A stretch of 64,000 nt of DNA from Nocardia paucivorans NBRC 100373. GTDB lineage: Bacteria > Actinomycetota > Actinomycetes > Mycobacteriales > Mycobacteriaceae. The position numbers were made by a program, and so were the translations under genes. The notes under the pieces were generated by a model. It was not told the DNA's origin, ran no database searches, and saw only the letters and a program-made list of their open reading frames with translations. Positions within the stretch are counted from its first letter, which is position 1. Each line of letters begins with the position of its first letter. Positions 24,988 to 34,103 of this stretch are shown one piece after another. The stretch lies in contig NZ_BAGE01000060.1 of assembly GCF_000308675.1 (NCBI RefSeq), forward strand, positions 1-64,000, written 5' to 3'.

Positions 24988-27900
24988 GTGCCCGAGCAGT
25001 CCGAATCCGCCGAGCAGGCCCACGCGGATACCTCTCCGGCGTCGAGCTCCGGACCGGATACCCGCGCGACCGCACCGTTGGGCCGACGCTGGTTGCTCGG
25101 CTCGGTGGTCGTCGCTTTTCTCCTGACCTTTCTGCAGTCCCCCGGGCTGACCGTCGCCGACACCAAATACGATCTGACCGAGAACCCCCTGGGTTTCCTG
25201 GCACGGGCGGCTCATCTGTGGAGCAGCCAGGCCCCTATGGGGCAGGTACAGAACCAGGCATACGGCTACTTCTTCCCCCACGGGACCTTCTTCTTCCTGG
25301 GTGATCTGCTCGGTGTACCCGGCTGGGTGAGCCAACGGGTCTGGTGGGCGCTGTTGTTGCTCGCCGGGTTCTGGGGCGTGGTGAAACTGGGCGAAACGCT
25401 CGGTATCGGCAGTCGCGGATCCCGGGTCGTCGCGGCCCTCGCCTATGCGCTGTCGCCGCGAGTGCTCACCACACTCGGGTCGATCTCCTCGGAAACCCTG
25501 CCCATGATGCTGGCGCCGTGGGTGCTGTTGGCACCGGCGGCCCTGGGCACCGCATATCGGCGGCGCCGCCACGGTGGCGCGCGTTCCCCGGCGGGCAGCG
25601 CGCTGGCATTGGCCCTGATGGGCGCGGTGAACGCGGTGGCGACGGTGGCCGCGTTCCTGCCCGCCCTGCTGTGGTGGGCGTCCTACCGACCCAACCGCGC
25701 CTGGTGGCGGTTCACCCTCGCCTGGGTTCCGCTGTTGGCCCTGGCGACCTTTTGGTGGGCGGTGCCGCTGCTACTGCTCGGGCGGGTGAGTCCGCCGTTC
25801 CTGGACTACATCGAATCGTCCGGTGTCACCACCCAGTGGGCCTCGCTCGGGGAAGTCCTGCGCGGCACCAACAGTTGGACACCGTTCGTCTCGCCGGAGC
25901 GGATCGCCGGGGCGGTGTTGGTGACCCAGCCCGCCGCGGTACTGGCCACCGGGCTGATCGCGGCCGCGGGTATGGCGGGACTGGCCATGCGGTCGATGCC
26001 GGCCCGGGGGCGATTGGTGCTGATCCTGTGCGTCGGGCTGGTCGGTATCTGCGCCGGCTATGTCGGACAGTTGGGTGGGCCGTTCGCCGAGCCCCTCCGG
26101 GTCTTTTTGGACGCCGGCGGCGCGCCCCTGCGCAATGTGCACAAACTGGAACCGCTCATCCGGCTGCCGCTGGTACTCGGACTGGCACAGCTGCTGTCTC
26201 GGGTTCCGTTGCCCGCCTCGGTGCCGCTGCCGGTGTGGCGCCGCGCGTTCGCGCACCCGGATCGGGATCGCCGGGTCGCCGTGGCGGCGCTGGTACTCGC
26301 CGCATTGGCGCTGGCCGGTTCACCGGCCTGGACGGGCAATCTCGCCCCGCGCGGCGCCTACGACCGGGTGCCCGTCTACTGGAAGCAGACCGCCGACTGG
26401 TTGCGGGCGAACGCCGCCGATACCCGCGCCCTGGTGGTGCCCGGCGCCCCCTTCGGCAGCCAGATATGGGGCCTGACCCGGGACGAGCCTCTTCAGGCGC
26501 TGGCCGAGACCCCGTGGGCGGTGCGCGATGCGGTACCGCTGAATCCGCCGGGCGCCATCCGAGCCATGGATTCGGTACAGCGGCTGATCGCCGACGGCCG
26601 GCCCTCGGCCGGGCTGGCGCAGACTTTGATCGGCCAGGGCATCGGGGTGGTGGTGCTGCGCAACGACCTGGATCCGGACACCTCGCGCTCGACCCGGCCG
26701 ATCCTGGCGCATCAGGCGTTGGAGGGTTCCCCCGGTATCCACAAGGTCGCCGAATTCGGGGATCCGATCGAACCGGCGATCATCGGCGAAGGACTTGTGG
26801 CCGACGGTGATCTGCGTCCGGCCTACCCGGCGGTGGAGATCTATCGGGTCGAAGCATCCGTGCCCGGAGAACCGGCCCAGGTGGTCGGCGGTCTCGGCGC
26901 GCCCGCGGAGTTCCCTGGCGCCCACACCGTCGATCTGGCCTCGGTGCCCGTGGTGCAGGGCGCTCCGGAAGTCCTGGAACGCTTGCACCGCACCCCGCAT
27001 ACCTCGCACCAACCCACCCTGTTGGCCCCCGACGCCGCCCGGGCGGGGATACCGCTGGGGCCGCTGACGGTCACCGACACCCCGATGAACCGGGAAACCG
27101 ACTTCGGTGAGGTGGACAATCACAATTCCGCGCTCCGCGCCCCGGACGACGCCCGCCGCACCCACAACCTGGTGGCCGACTATGCCGTGCCCGGCGCCGA
27201 GCCGGTGCGTGGCGACTGGGTCGGCGCCACAGTCACCGCCTCCAGTTCCGCCGCCGACGCCACCCAGCTCGGTGGCACCGCCCCCGGCAATTCCACCGCC
27301 GCGGCAGTGGACGGTGATCCGGCGACCGCCTGGATCAGCAATGGCGGCCAACCCGCGCTGGGCCAGTGGCTGCGCCTGGATCTGGACCGCCCGCTCGGCT
27401 CCGGGCTCCTCCGGTTGACCACCAGTCCCGCCGCCATCGGCGACCCGGTGAAATGGGTGGAGGTGCGGACCGCCCGGGGCAGTGTCTCCGCCCGGATCGG
27501 CAAACCCGGGGAACCAATGGCGGTGTCGCTGCCCGCCGGCTCCACCGATTGGGTCACCATCACCGCCATCCGCACCGAAGGCGGTAGCGCCGGCGGCCAG
27601 TTCGGGATCAGCGAAGTGGGCCTCGACGACTACACCGTTCGCGATGCCCCCACCCGCGTCGATATCCGCCACCGCACCGTCCTGCCGCCGACTCCCTCCG
27701 GTGTGCCGGTGCGCGCCTGGGATCTCGGCCAGGAATTCCCCGGCCGAAGCGCCTGTTACGACGCGCCCGACCGGGTGCGCTGTGGTAAGGGGCTGGCCTT
27801 GGCACCGGAAGAGCAAGGAGCCTTCCAACGAACCCTGTCGGTGCCCGAACCCGTCACGGTGACACCGGAGCTGACCGTGCGCGCCCGACCGGGACCGGCG

Positions 27901-29238
27901 CTGGAGGCGCTGCTCACCGACCCGCTCCGGCCGGTGGCGCGCGGTGAATCGGATGTCGGTGATCTGCGCGGTTCGGCCCTGGCCGCCACGGACGGCGACC
28001 CGCGAACCGGTTGGACCGCTCCGGAGGACTCGGTTCGCAAAACCACCGGCGCAAAACCGACCCTCACCATCGAACTGCCCGAACCGACCCTGGTCACCGG
28101 GCTGGAGCTGACCCCGTCACCGGGTCCGCTACCGGCCGCCCCGACCGCGGTGGCGGTGAACCTGGGCAATGGCCCCCAGGTGCGTGAGCTCGACGAACCG
28201 GACGAGGTTTCCCGAATCGAACTGCACCCCACGGTAACCGATCGGATCGAGCTCTCGGTCCAGAGCTGGACCACGGTCCTGGACCGCACCGCCCTCGGCT
28301 ATTCCCAACCCCAACCCACCGGCCTCGCCGAGGTGGTCGTCCTGGGACCGGATCAACCCACCCCCGCCCCGGCCGACCGGCCGATCACCGTGGGCTGCGA
28401 CAGCGGGCCCACCATCGCGGTGGGCGGCCGAACACTACGCACGAGCATCACCGCTACCGCCGAGGAACTGCGCACCGGGGCGCCGGTCTCCGCCCGGGTC
28501 TGCGGAGACATCGAAGCACCCGACACTTCCGACGCCGTCGCGCCGATCCAGTTGCCCCCCGGGCAGGTCGATGTGCTGGTGGCGCCGACCCAGCTGTTCA
28601 CCGTGGATCGGCTGCGGCTGCAGAACACCGCCTACCCGCCGCTACCCGCCGCGTCCGACCGGGACACCGGAACCCGCCTGCTCGTCCTGCCGCTCAGCAC
28701 CAATATCGGGTGGACCGCGCGATCCGCGGATGGACGGACCCTGGACCCGGTCGTGGTGAACGGATGGCAACAGGGCTGGCTGCTACCGGCCGACAGCACC
28801 GGACCGGTCACCGTCTCCTTCCCGGCGGATCGCTGGTATCGCCTGGCCATCTTCGGCGGCCTACTACTGCTACTTCCACTCCTCGCCCTGGCCATACCGC
28901 GCGGGACGGCCACCGTCGCGCCGGAACCGGCCCCGCGAACCTGGGGCAGGCGATGGCCGGCCGCCGTCGGCCTCGTAGGCGCCATCGGCCTGATCACGGG
29001 CCCGATCGGTGCGGGACTCGCCGTGGCCGGAGTGGCCCTCACCCGATTCGCCGCCCGTATACCGCCAATGGCGCCGGTGGCCGTCGCCGGGTTCGGCACC
29101 GCGCTGTCCGCGACGGCCCTGGCCACCGGTCCATGGCGGTCGGGGGACGGTTATATGGGTGATTCGCTGTGGGTGCAGGTCCCGGCGCTCATCGCCGTAA
29201 TAGTGGTCGGGGTCATGGCGCTACCGCGACGCCGCTGA
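24988..29238 (+). CDS. aftD: Alpha-(1->3)-arabinofuranosyltransferase AftD
   Basis: 1416 residues from GTG, about the length of mycobacterial AftD (1400). The N-terminal GT-C membrane domain begins at residue 36. Its first extracytoplasmic loop holds the acidic residues Asp58 and Asp62 (VADTKYDLTENPLGFL), and about ten more segments follow to residue 460. The large periplasmic part (residues 500-1280) contains discoidin/CBM-like modules such as AVDGDPATAWISNGGQPALGQWLRLDL and ATDGDPRTGWTAPED. Four membrane helices close the C-terminus. It adds alpha-1,3-branching arabinose from decaprenyl-phosphoryl-arabinose to arabinogalactan and lipoarabinomannan. It is the largest gene in the window. Confidence 0.95.
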   Translation: MPEQSESAEQAHADTSPASSSGPDTRATAPLGRRWLLGSVVVAFLLTFLQSPGLTVADTKYDLTENPLGFLARAAHLWSSQAPMGQVQNQAYGYFFPHGTFFFLGDLLGVPGWVSQRVWWALLLLAGFWGVVKLGETLGIGSRGSRVVAALAYALSPRVLTTLGSISSETLPMMLAPWVLLAPAALGTAYRRRRHGGARSPAGSALALALMGAVNAVATVAAFLPALLWWASYRPNRAWWRFTLAWVPLLALATFWWAVPLLLLGRVSPPFLDYIESSGVTTQWASLGEVLRGTNSWTPFVSPERIAGAVLVTQPAAVLATGLIAAAGMAGLAMRSMPARGRLVLILCVGLVGICAGYVGQLGGPFAEPLRVFLDAGGAPLRNVHKLEPLIRLPLVLGLAQLLSRVPLPASVPLPVWRRAFAHPDRDRRVAVAALVLAALALAGSPAWTGNLAPRGAYDRVPVYWKQTADWLRANAADTRALVVPGAPFGSQIWGLTRDEPLQALAETPWAVRDAVPLNPPGAIRAMDSVQRLIADGRPSAGLAQTLIGQGIGVVVLRNDLDPDTSRSTRPILAHQALEGSPGIHKVAEFGDPIEPAIIGEGLVADGDLRPAYPAVEIYRVEASVPGEPAQVVGGLGAPAEFPGAHTVDLASVPVVQGAPEVLERLHRTPHTSHQPTLLAPDAARAGIPLGPLTVTDTPMNRETDFGEVDNHNSALRAPDDARRTHNLVADYAVPGAEPVRGDWVGATVTASSSAADATQLGGTAPGNSTAAAVDGDPATAWISNGGQPALGQWLRLDLDRPLGSGLLRLTTSPAAIGDPVKWVEVRTARGSVSARIGKPGEPMAVSLPAGSTDWVTITAIRTEGGSAGGQFGISEVGLDDYTVRDAPTRVDIRHRTVLPPTPSGVPVRAWDLGQEFPGRSACYDAPDRVRCGKGLALAPEEQGAFQRTLSVPEPVTVTPELTVRARPGPALEALLTDPLRPVARGESDVGDLRGSALAATDGDPRTGWTAPEDSVRKTTGAKPTLTIELPEPTLVTGLELTPSPGPLPAAPTAVAVNLGNGPQVRELDEPDEVSRIELHPTVTDRIELSVQSWTTVLDRTALGYSQPQPTGLAEVVVLGPDQPTPAPADRPITVGCDSGPTIAVGGRTLRTSITATAEELRTGAPVSARVCGDIEAPDTSDAVAPIQLPPGQVDVLVAPTQLFTVDRLRLQNTAYPPLPAASDRDTGTRLLVLPLSTNIGWTARSADGRTLDPVVVNGWQQGWLLPADSTGPVTVSFPADRWYRLAIFGGLLLLLPLLALAIPRGTATVAPEPAPRTWGRRWPAAVGLVGAIGLITGPIGAGLAVAGVALTRFAARIPPMAPVAVAGFGTALSATALATGPWRSGDGYMGDSLWVQVPALIAVIVVGVMALPRRR

Positions 29239-29284
29239 ACCTCGGTCCGCGATGAATATCTCCGGCCGCCCGGGCGGGGGCCCG

Positions 29285-29581
29285 CTACGAGTCGCGCAGA
29301 TGCCGCTCCACCGACTCCACCTTGGTGGTCATCGCGTCGGTTGTTCCCGCACGGATATCGGCCTTCAGGACGAGGCTGCACCGCGGCGCGACCGCCATCA
29401 CGGCCTCGGTGGCCTGCCGGACCACCGCCATGACCTCGTCCCATTCGCCTTCGACCGTCGTGAACATGGCATCGGTTCGATTCGGAAGTCCACTGGCCCG
29501 AACCACCCGCACGGCTTCGGCCACCGCAGCGCCGACGCTTTCGCCGGTGCCCAACGGGGTGACGGAGAAGGCGACGAGCAT
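29285..29581 (-). CDS. MTH1187-family thiamine-binding protein (DUF77)
   Basis: 98 residues, MLVAFSVTPLGTGESVGAAVAEAVRVVRASGL onward, with VEGEWDEVMAVVRQATEAVMAVAPRCSLVLKADIR. This is the ferredoxin-like DUF77/MTH1187 fold, members of which bind thiamine or its pyrimidine as tetramers. It is cytoplasmic. It starts 19 bp after the flippase-like gene stop on the same strand, so they are probably co-transcribed, although no functional link is obvious. No TPP riboswitch was seen upstream. Confidence 0.87.
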   Translation of the reverse strand: MLVAFSVTPLGTGESVGAAVAEAVRVVRASGLPNRTDAMFTTVEGEWDEVMAVVRQATEAVMAVAPRCSLVLKADIRAGTTDAMTTKVESVERHLRDS

Positions 29582-29600
29582 CGCGATTTCCTCCTACAGA

Positions 29601-30902
29601 TCAGGTGAGCGGGCCCCGGACATGGGCATCGGTGGTCTCGGGCCGCCGCACGGCGGTTCGGATGACGATTACGGACACCGTGACGGTGGTCGTCACCGCC
29701 ACCGCCACGGCGGTGCCGATCAACCCCACCACACTATCGGCGACCGTGAGCATGAGTACCACCTCGACCACCAGACCGGTCCAGGCAGGCCCGGCGATCG
29801 CAGTGCGCTCCACCGCGATCGCCGACAACAACGCACCCTGCAGAACCGCCAGCACGGCGCCGTGCAGCGCGAACATCCACAGCACACTCTGGATCGGTGC
29901 GTAATCCTGCCCGGCGAGCAGCGGGGCCAGCGGCGCGGCGACCACGGCGCCGAGCACCGCCACCGCGCCGATACCGGACAGCACCGCCAGCGCGGCGCGC
30001 ACCGCCCCGGCCGACGACGCAGGCTGCGCCATCCGCGGATACAGCACCACCCCCACCGCCTGCGGCAACCAGAAGGCAATCTTCGTGGCAATGGTCCCCA
30101 GGGCGTAACGGCCCGCATCGGTTTCGTCCAGAACGATCCGGACCACGATCAGATCCGTCGAGGACAGTGCCATCAATACCGCCTGGACCTGGGCCGCCGA
30201 CACTACCGCGAGCACCCCGGCGAACCCACCGGGCGTCGCATCACCGGCGCTCGGTTCGATGCCCACGGCACCGGGCCCCTCCGCCGTGGCGGCGGCGGTC
30301 GACGGGGAAACCCGCCCGGCGAAACGGGGCGAAGCGGCAATCGATCGGGCGATCAGGGCGGCACAGGCGATACCGCACGCGGCGGCCCACAGGGCAGGCG
30401 TCGCACCGCCGCCGAATGCGAGCACGATCAGGGCCGGCACCACCCGGGTGATACCGGCGAGCCCGAGAACCACGGCCAGGCCGCGAAACCTCCGCAGTCC
30501 CTGCAACACCCCCTGCTCCCCGGACAACAACACGAGCGCGGGGGCGGCGCCGAGCGCGGCGGCGCAGGCCGCGGCCCCGACATCCAGCACCAGGGTCACC
30601 ACCGGAACCAGTACAACCACCACCCCGGCCACGAGCACGGCGCAACGCCACCCCAGGGCCCGCAGCGCCGCCGCATCGGCTCCCCGCGCCAGCTGCCGGG
30701 CCACGACATTCTGCAGGGCAAGGGCGGGCACCGCGCACAACAGCTGGACGGCGAGCAGACCGGCGAACTCGCTGTAACCGTCGACCCCGAGCCATCGTCC
30801 GGCCAGTAACTGCAACAGGTAGCCCGCAATATTCGCGGTCATCGCCCCTGCGGTCACCAAGGTCATGTCCGCCACGGCGGGTATACGGCGAACAACAGGC
30901 AC
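29601..30902 (-). CDS. Polysaccharide/lipid-linked glycan flippase-like membrane protein (MOP superfamily)
   Basis: 433 residues with about 12 hydrophobic segments and few charged residues. The N-terminus MTLVTAGAMTANIAGYLLQLLAGRWLGVDGYSEFAGLLAVQLL (start possibly at residue 13) matches the first helices of Wzx-like oligosaccharide translocases. A loop near residues 205-235 and SSTDLIVVRIVLDETDAGRYALGTIATKIAFWLPQAVGVVLYPRMA (about 260-305) also fit that family. Between aftD and the GT-C/GT4/methyltransferase group, it is a candidate to move a lipid-linked sugar across the plasma membrane. Substrate unknown; assignment rests on topology and family resemblance. Confidence 0.7.
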   Translation of the reverse strand: MPVVRRIPAVADMTLVTAGAMTANIAGYLLQLLAGRWLGVDGYSEFAGLLAVQLLCAVPALALQNVVARQLARGADAAALRALGWRCAVLVAGVVVVLVPVVTLVLDVGAAACAAALGAAPALVLLSGEQGVLQGLRRFRGLAVVLGLAGITRVVPALIVLAFGGGATPALWAAACGIACAALIARSIAASPRFAGRVSPSTAAATAEGPGAVGIEPSAGDATPGGFAGVLAVVSAAQVQAVLMALSSTDLIVVRIVLDETDAGRYALGTIATKIAFWLPQAVGVVLYPRMAQPASSAGAVRAALAVLSGIGAVAVLGAVVAAPLAPLLAGQDYAPIQSVLWMFALHGAVLAVLQGALLSAIAVERTAIAGPAWTGLVVEVVLMLTVADSVVGLIGTAVAVAVTTTVTVSVIVIRTAVRRPETTDAHVRGPLT

Positions 30903-31033
30903 GCCCGCAAGTGTTCCATCTCGCCACGCACCGGGATCTCCCCGGGCTCATCGGACGCCACCCGGCACGGACCCGAGCCGGGCGGACCCGCCGCCGACCC
31001 CCTGCCGGCCGTCGTCCTCTAGGGTGCACAGGC

Positions 31034-32764
31034 GTGGACGACAGAGGCGCGAAGCACCGGTGGACCCGGTGGATTCCCGCCGGCTACAGCGCACTATTGG
31101 CCCTGTTCGTCACCGCCCCGCTCCTGGGTCCCGGCCATCTGCTGCTGCGCGACGCGGTGAGCACACCACGTTCCTATCTCACCGACTCCGCCCTCGGCCT
31201 GGGCGATGCCGCACCACGCGCTGTACCGCAGGACGCCCTGCTCGCCGCGCTGTCCTCCTTCGTCGACGGTGCTCTGGTGGTCAAGGCAATCCTGGTCGTC
31301 GCGCTCTGGGCGGCGGGATTCGGCGCGGCGGTACTGTCCCGGCAACTGATAGATGCCCCGGTCGCCACCCAGCTGGTGGCGAGCACACTCACCATCTGGA
31401 ACCCCTACATCGCCGAACGACTGCTCCAGGGGCATTGGAGTCTGCTCACCGGTTACGCAGCACTGCCGTGGACCGCCGCGGCGGTGGTTCGGTTGCGCAA
31501 TGGCCGCCCCGGTTCCTGGGCGGCGGTGACCGGATGTCTCGCGGCGGCGGGACTCACCCCCACCGGTGGGCTATTGGCAGGGGTGCTCGCCGTGAGCCTG
31601 GTCGGCAGGCGACGGATCCTCCCCATGACATCGGTGGTCGCGGCGGTCTGTCTGCCCTGGCTGGTGGCGGCCGCGGTCTCCGGGGTGGCCGCCGAACCGT
31701 CCGATCCCGCGGGGGTATCGGCGTTCGCCGCCCGCGCCGAACCAGGTCTGGGCACCCTCGGCAGCTTGGCCGGTCTCGCCGGTATCTGGAACGCCGAAGC
31801 GGTCCCGAATTCCCGAACCACTCCGCTTGCAGCGGTGGGAACCGCATTACTGCTGCTCGTCGTGGCACTCGGAGTTCGCGCGGTGGCCGCCGACGACGAC
31901 GATCGCGTCCGCACCCGAGCCCGCCGAACCTTGCTGCTTCTGGCCGCTGCCGCGATCATCCTCCCGGCCCTGGCCGCCACACCTCCCGGAATATCCGCCT
32001 TGGAATGGCTCGTCGGGCAGGTCCCCGGCGCGGGACTGCTGCGCGATACCCAGAAATACGTCGCTTTGGCGGTGCCCGCCTACGCGTTGTGCGCGGCCGC
32101 CACCTGTCGGGTACCGCTCGCCCGGCTGTTCCGGGGCGATTCCGCCCCCGCTGTCGTCCGGGGTACGGCGATGGTGTTCATCGCATTGCTGATCCTTCCC
32201 CTGGCGGATCTCGGCTGGGGGGTGGCCGGCCAGGTGCGGGCGATACGGTATCCGAACGCATGGCGGGAGGTCGCCCAGCGGCTCGACGGCCCGGGAGATG
32301 TGGCGGTACTACCGGCCGGGATGTTTCGCCGATTCCCCTACTCCGGTTCCGCCCCGGTCCTGGATCCGGCGCCCAGAATGCTTCCGCGTGATGTCCTACA
32401 GACCGGAGAGCTTCCAGTGCACGGGCGCACGGTGGCCGGCGAGGGGGCCCGCGCCCGAATGGTGGAGGATCTGCTGTTGCGTGGCGGTCCCCCCGAGGAA
32501 CTGGCCCGGCTCGGTGTCGGCTGGGTTCTGGTGGAGAACACCAGCCCGGGACCGCTCGGTGATTCCCGCGCCACCCTCGCGGCGCTGGAACCGGTCCACA
32601 CCACCGCCGATCTGGACCTCTATCGGGTGCCCGGCGTTCGGGCGGAGCCGGGGGCCACGCACCGCGGACTCGTCGTGGCCGCCCATATCGGGTGGGCGGT
32701 GCTGTTGTTCGCCCCGTTGCTCGCCCTGCGTCCTCGGGTCCGCATTCGCGTACGGAAACGGTGA
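31034..32764 (+). CDS. Multi-spanning membrane protein, Rv0226c-type, possible GT-C glycosyltransferase
   Basis: 576 residues from GTG, equal to the length I recall for Rv0226c; an earlier in-frame ATG gives an Arg/Pro-rich extension without coding character. About 11 membrane helices. The first loop (LLRDAVSTPRSYLTDSALGLGDAAPRAVPQD) recalls the acidic first loop of GT-C enzymes such as AftD. The last quarter is a periplasmic domain (YPNAWREVAQRLDGPGDVAVLPAGMFRRFPYS) before a final helix and a basic RVRIRVRKR end. The DTQKY and GLLRDTQK segments after residue 330 are conserved-looking. It is convergent with the GT4 gene. A glycosyltransferase role is inference. Confidence 0.75.
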   Translation: MDDRGAKHRWTRWIPAGYSALLALFVTAPLLGPGHLLLRDAVSTPRSYLTDSALGLGDAAPRAVPQDALLAALSSFVDGALVVKAILVVALWAAGFGAAVLSRQLIDAPVATQLVASTLTIWNPYIAERLLQGHWSLLTGYAALPWTAAAVVRLRNGRPGSWAAVTGCLAAAGLTPTGGLLAGVLAVSLVGRRRILPMTSVVAAVCLPWLVAAAVSGVAAEPSDPAGVSAFAARAEPGLGTLGSLAGLAGIWNAEAVPNSRTTPLAAVGTALLLLVVALGVRAVAADDDDRVRTRARRTLLLLAAAAIILPALAATPPGISALEWLVGQVPGAGLLRDTQKYVALAVPAYALCAAATCRVPLARLFRGDSAPAVVRGTAMVFIALLILPLADLGWGVAGQVRAIRYPNAWREVAQRLDGPGDVAVLPAGMFRRFPYSGSAPVLDPAPRMLPRDVLQTGELPVHGRTVAGEGARARMVEDLLLRGGPPEELARLGVGWVLVENTSPGPLGDSRATLAALEPVHTTADLDLYRVPGVRAEPGATHRGLVVAAHIGWAVLLFAPLLALRPRVRIRVRKR

Positions 32765-32786
32765 ACCGAGGACCGGATCACCGCCC

Positions 32787-34001
32787 CTACTGCGACGGTG
32801 CGATCAGGCCGCTGACATACCGGCCCGCCATGGCGGCGGTAAGCACCCGCTGCACCCCGGTGGTGGTGTGCTCCCAGGAGAATTCCCGCGCCCGCGACCG
32901 CGCCTTCTCCCCCATGATCACCCGCCCGGTCGAATCCGCGAGCAGATCACCGACCGCGGCGGCGAGTTGCTCGACATCGTCCACCAGGATGCCGGTGACA
33001 CCATCGACGATGGAGTCGGTGAGTCCCCGGGAGGACCGGTAACCCACGGTCGGCACCCCGTGCTGGGCGGCTTCGATAACCGCCAACCCCCACCCCTCTT
33101 TACGGGAGGGCATGACATGCACCCAGGAGCGGGCGAGCAATTCGTGTTTGCGTCGCTCGTCGACATGACCGTGGAAGGTCACCGCATCGGCGATGCCGAG
33201 GGCAGCGGCCTCGGCCTTCAGGTTGTCGGCCCACCACCCGTCGCCGATCACGTCCAGCCGAACACCGGGTATCCGGTCGCGCAACCGGGCCACGGCGGTC
33301 AGGGCGTCCTCGATCTGTTTGTGCGGGACCAGTCGGGACAGCACCACTATGGTGGGTTCGGCGGTTCGGGTCTCGACCGCGCCGGTGGGGGCGTCTGTGG
33401 GGATGGGTTCGGCGCCGTTGCGGACCACGGCGATCCGGGAACGGTCCACCCCCAGTGTCGCCAGTTCTTCCGCGGAGGGCAGGGACACCGTCAGGTACTG
33501 GTTGTTCCGGTGCACACGGGGCGACAGCCGCGATTCGATCCACCAGCCGATGCGACCGACCAACCGGCCCGCCACCGGCCACTGCTCGCGATGGCCGTGA
33601 TGCACCAGCACTACGGACGGCGCGGCGGTCGCGATCCGCGCGAAGAACGGTATGCCGTTTTGAGTGTCGATTACCGCGTCCGGGCGGATACCGCGCAGGG
33701 GACCCAGCCCGAACCTGCTCAGTACCAGCGCTGCCAGGGCTCGCGGATAGACCGAGAAGCGGCCACCGCCCCGGCTGATATCGATTCCGTCGACCCGCTC
33801 GCGTTTGGCCGCGCCGGGATAACGCGCGGTCCGCAAGGTCACCTTCACACCGCGCGCCGCCAACTGGGCGCCGACCTGTTCCAAGTACCGTTCGCTGCCG
33901 CCGCCCTGCGGGTGTCCGGTATCGCGCCAGCAGAGCAGTAGGACTTCGCGCACGGTGGGATTTCTCCGGTCGGTTTCGGGTCCGCTTCGGGACGTGGACA
34001 T
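32787..34001 (-). CDS. GT4-family glycosyltransferase (Rv0225-like)
   Basis: 404 residues from the ATG at 34001; an upstream ATG gives 20 more residues of poor quality. GT-B fold: the N-terminal domain opens EVLLLCWRDTGHPQGGGSERYLEQVGAQLAARG (the GGGSE loop) and contains VVLVHHGHREQWP. The C-terminal domain has VVLSRLVPHKQIEDALTAVA, LDVIGDGWWADNLKAEAAALGIADAVTFHGHV and the E-x7-E motif EGWGLAVIEAAQHGVPTVG. It transfers a sugar from a nucleotide donor with retention, in the cytoplasm. The cluster with a membrane protein and a methyltransferase matches Rv0224c-Rv0226c and suggests assembly of an envelope glycolipid. Confidence 0.87.
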   Translation of the reverse strand: MSTSRSGPETDRRNPTVREVLLLCWRDTGHPQGGGSERYLEQVGAQLAARGVKVTLRTARYPGAAKRERVDGIDISRGGGRFSVYPRALAALVLSRFGLGPLRGIRPDAVIDTQNGIPFFARIATAAPSVVLVHHGHREQWPVAGRLVGRIGWWIESRLSPRVHRNNQYLTVSLPSAEELATLGVDRSRIAVVRNGAEPIPTDAPTGAVETRTAEPTIVVLSRLVPHKQIEDALTAVARLRDRIPGVRLDVIGDGWWADNLKAEAAALGIADAVTFHGHVDERRKHELLARSWVHVMPSRKEGWGLAVIEAAQHGVPTVGYRSSRGLTDSIVDGVTGILVDDVEQLAAAVGDLLADSTGRVIMGEKARSRAREFSWEHTTTGVQRVLTAAMAGRYVSGLIAPSQ

Positions 34002-34103
34002 CGCGGTACACAGTAACCCGGCGCCCGGCCGGCCGGTGGTCAGCGGTGCGTTACGATCCACGCGTCCGCCGACGGGTCGCGCGGGTGTGCAAGACTCTGC
34101 GCC

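Noticed and set aside
29582..29600. TPP riboswitch upstream of the thiamine-binding protein gene
   Set aside because: The gap to the upstream gene is only 19 bp; there is no space for the aptamer.
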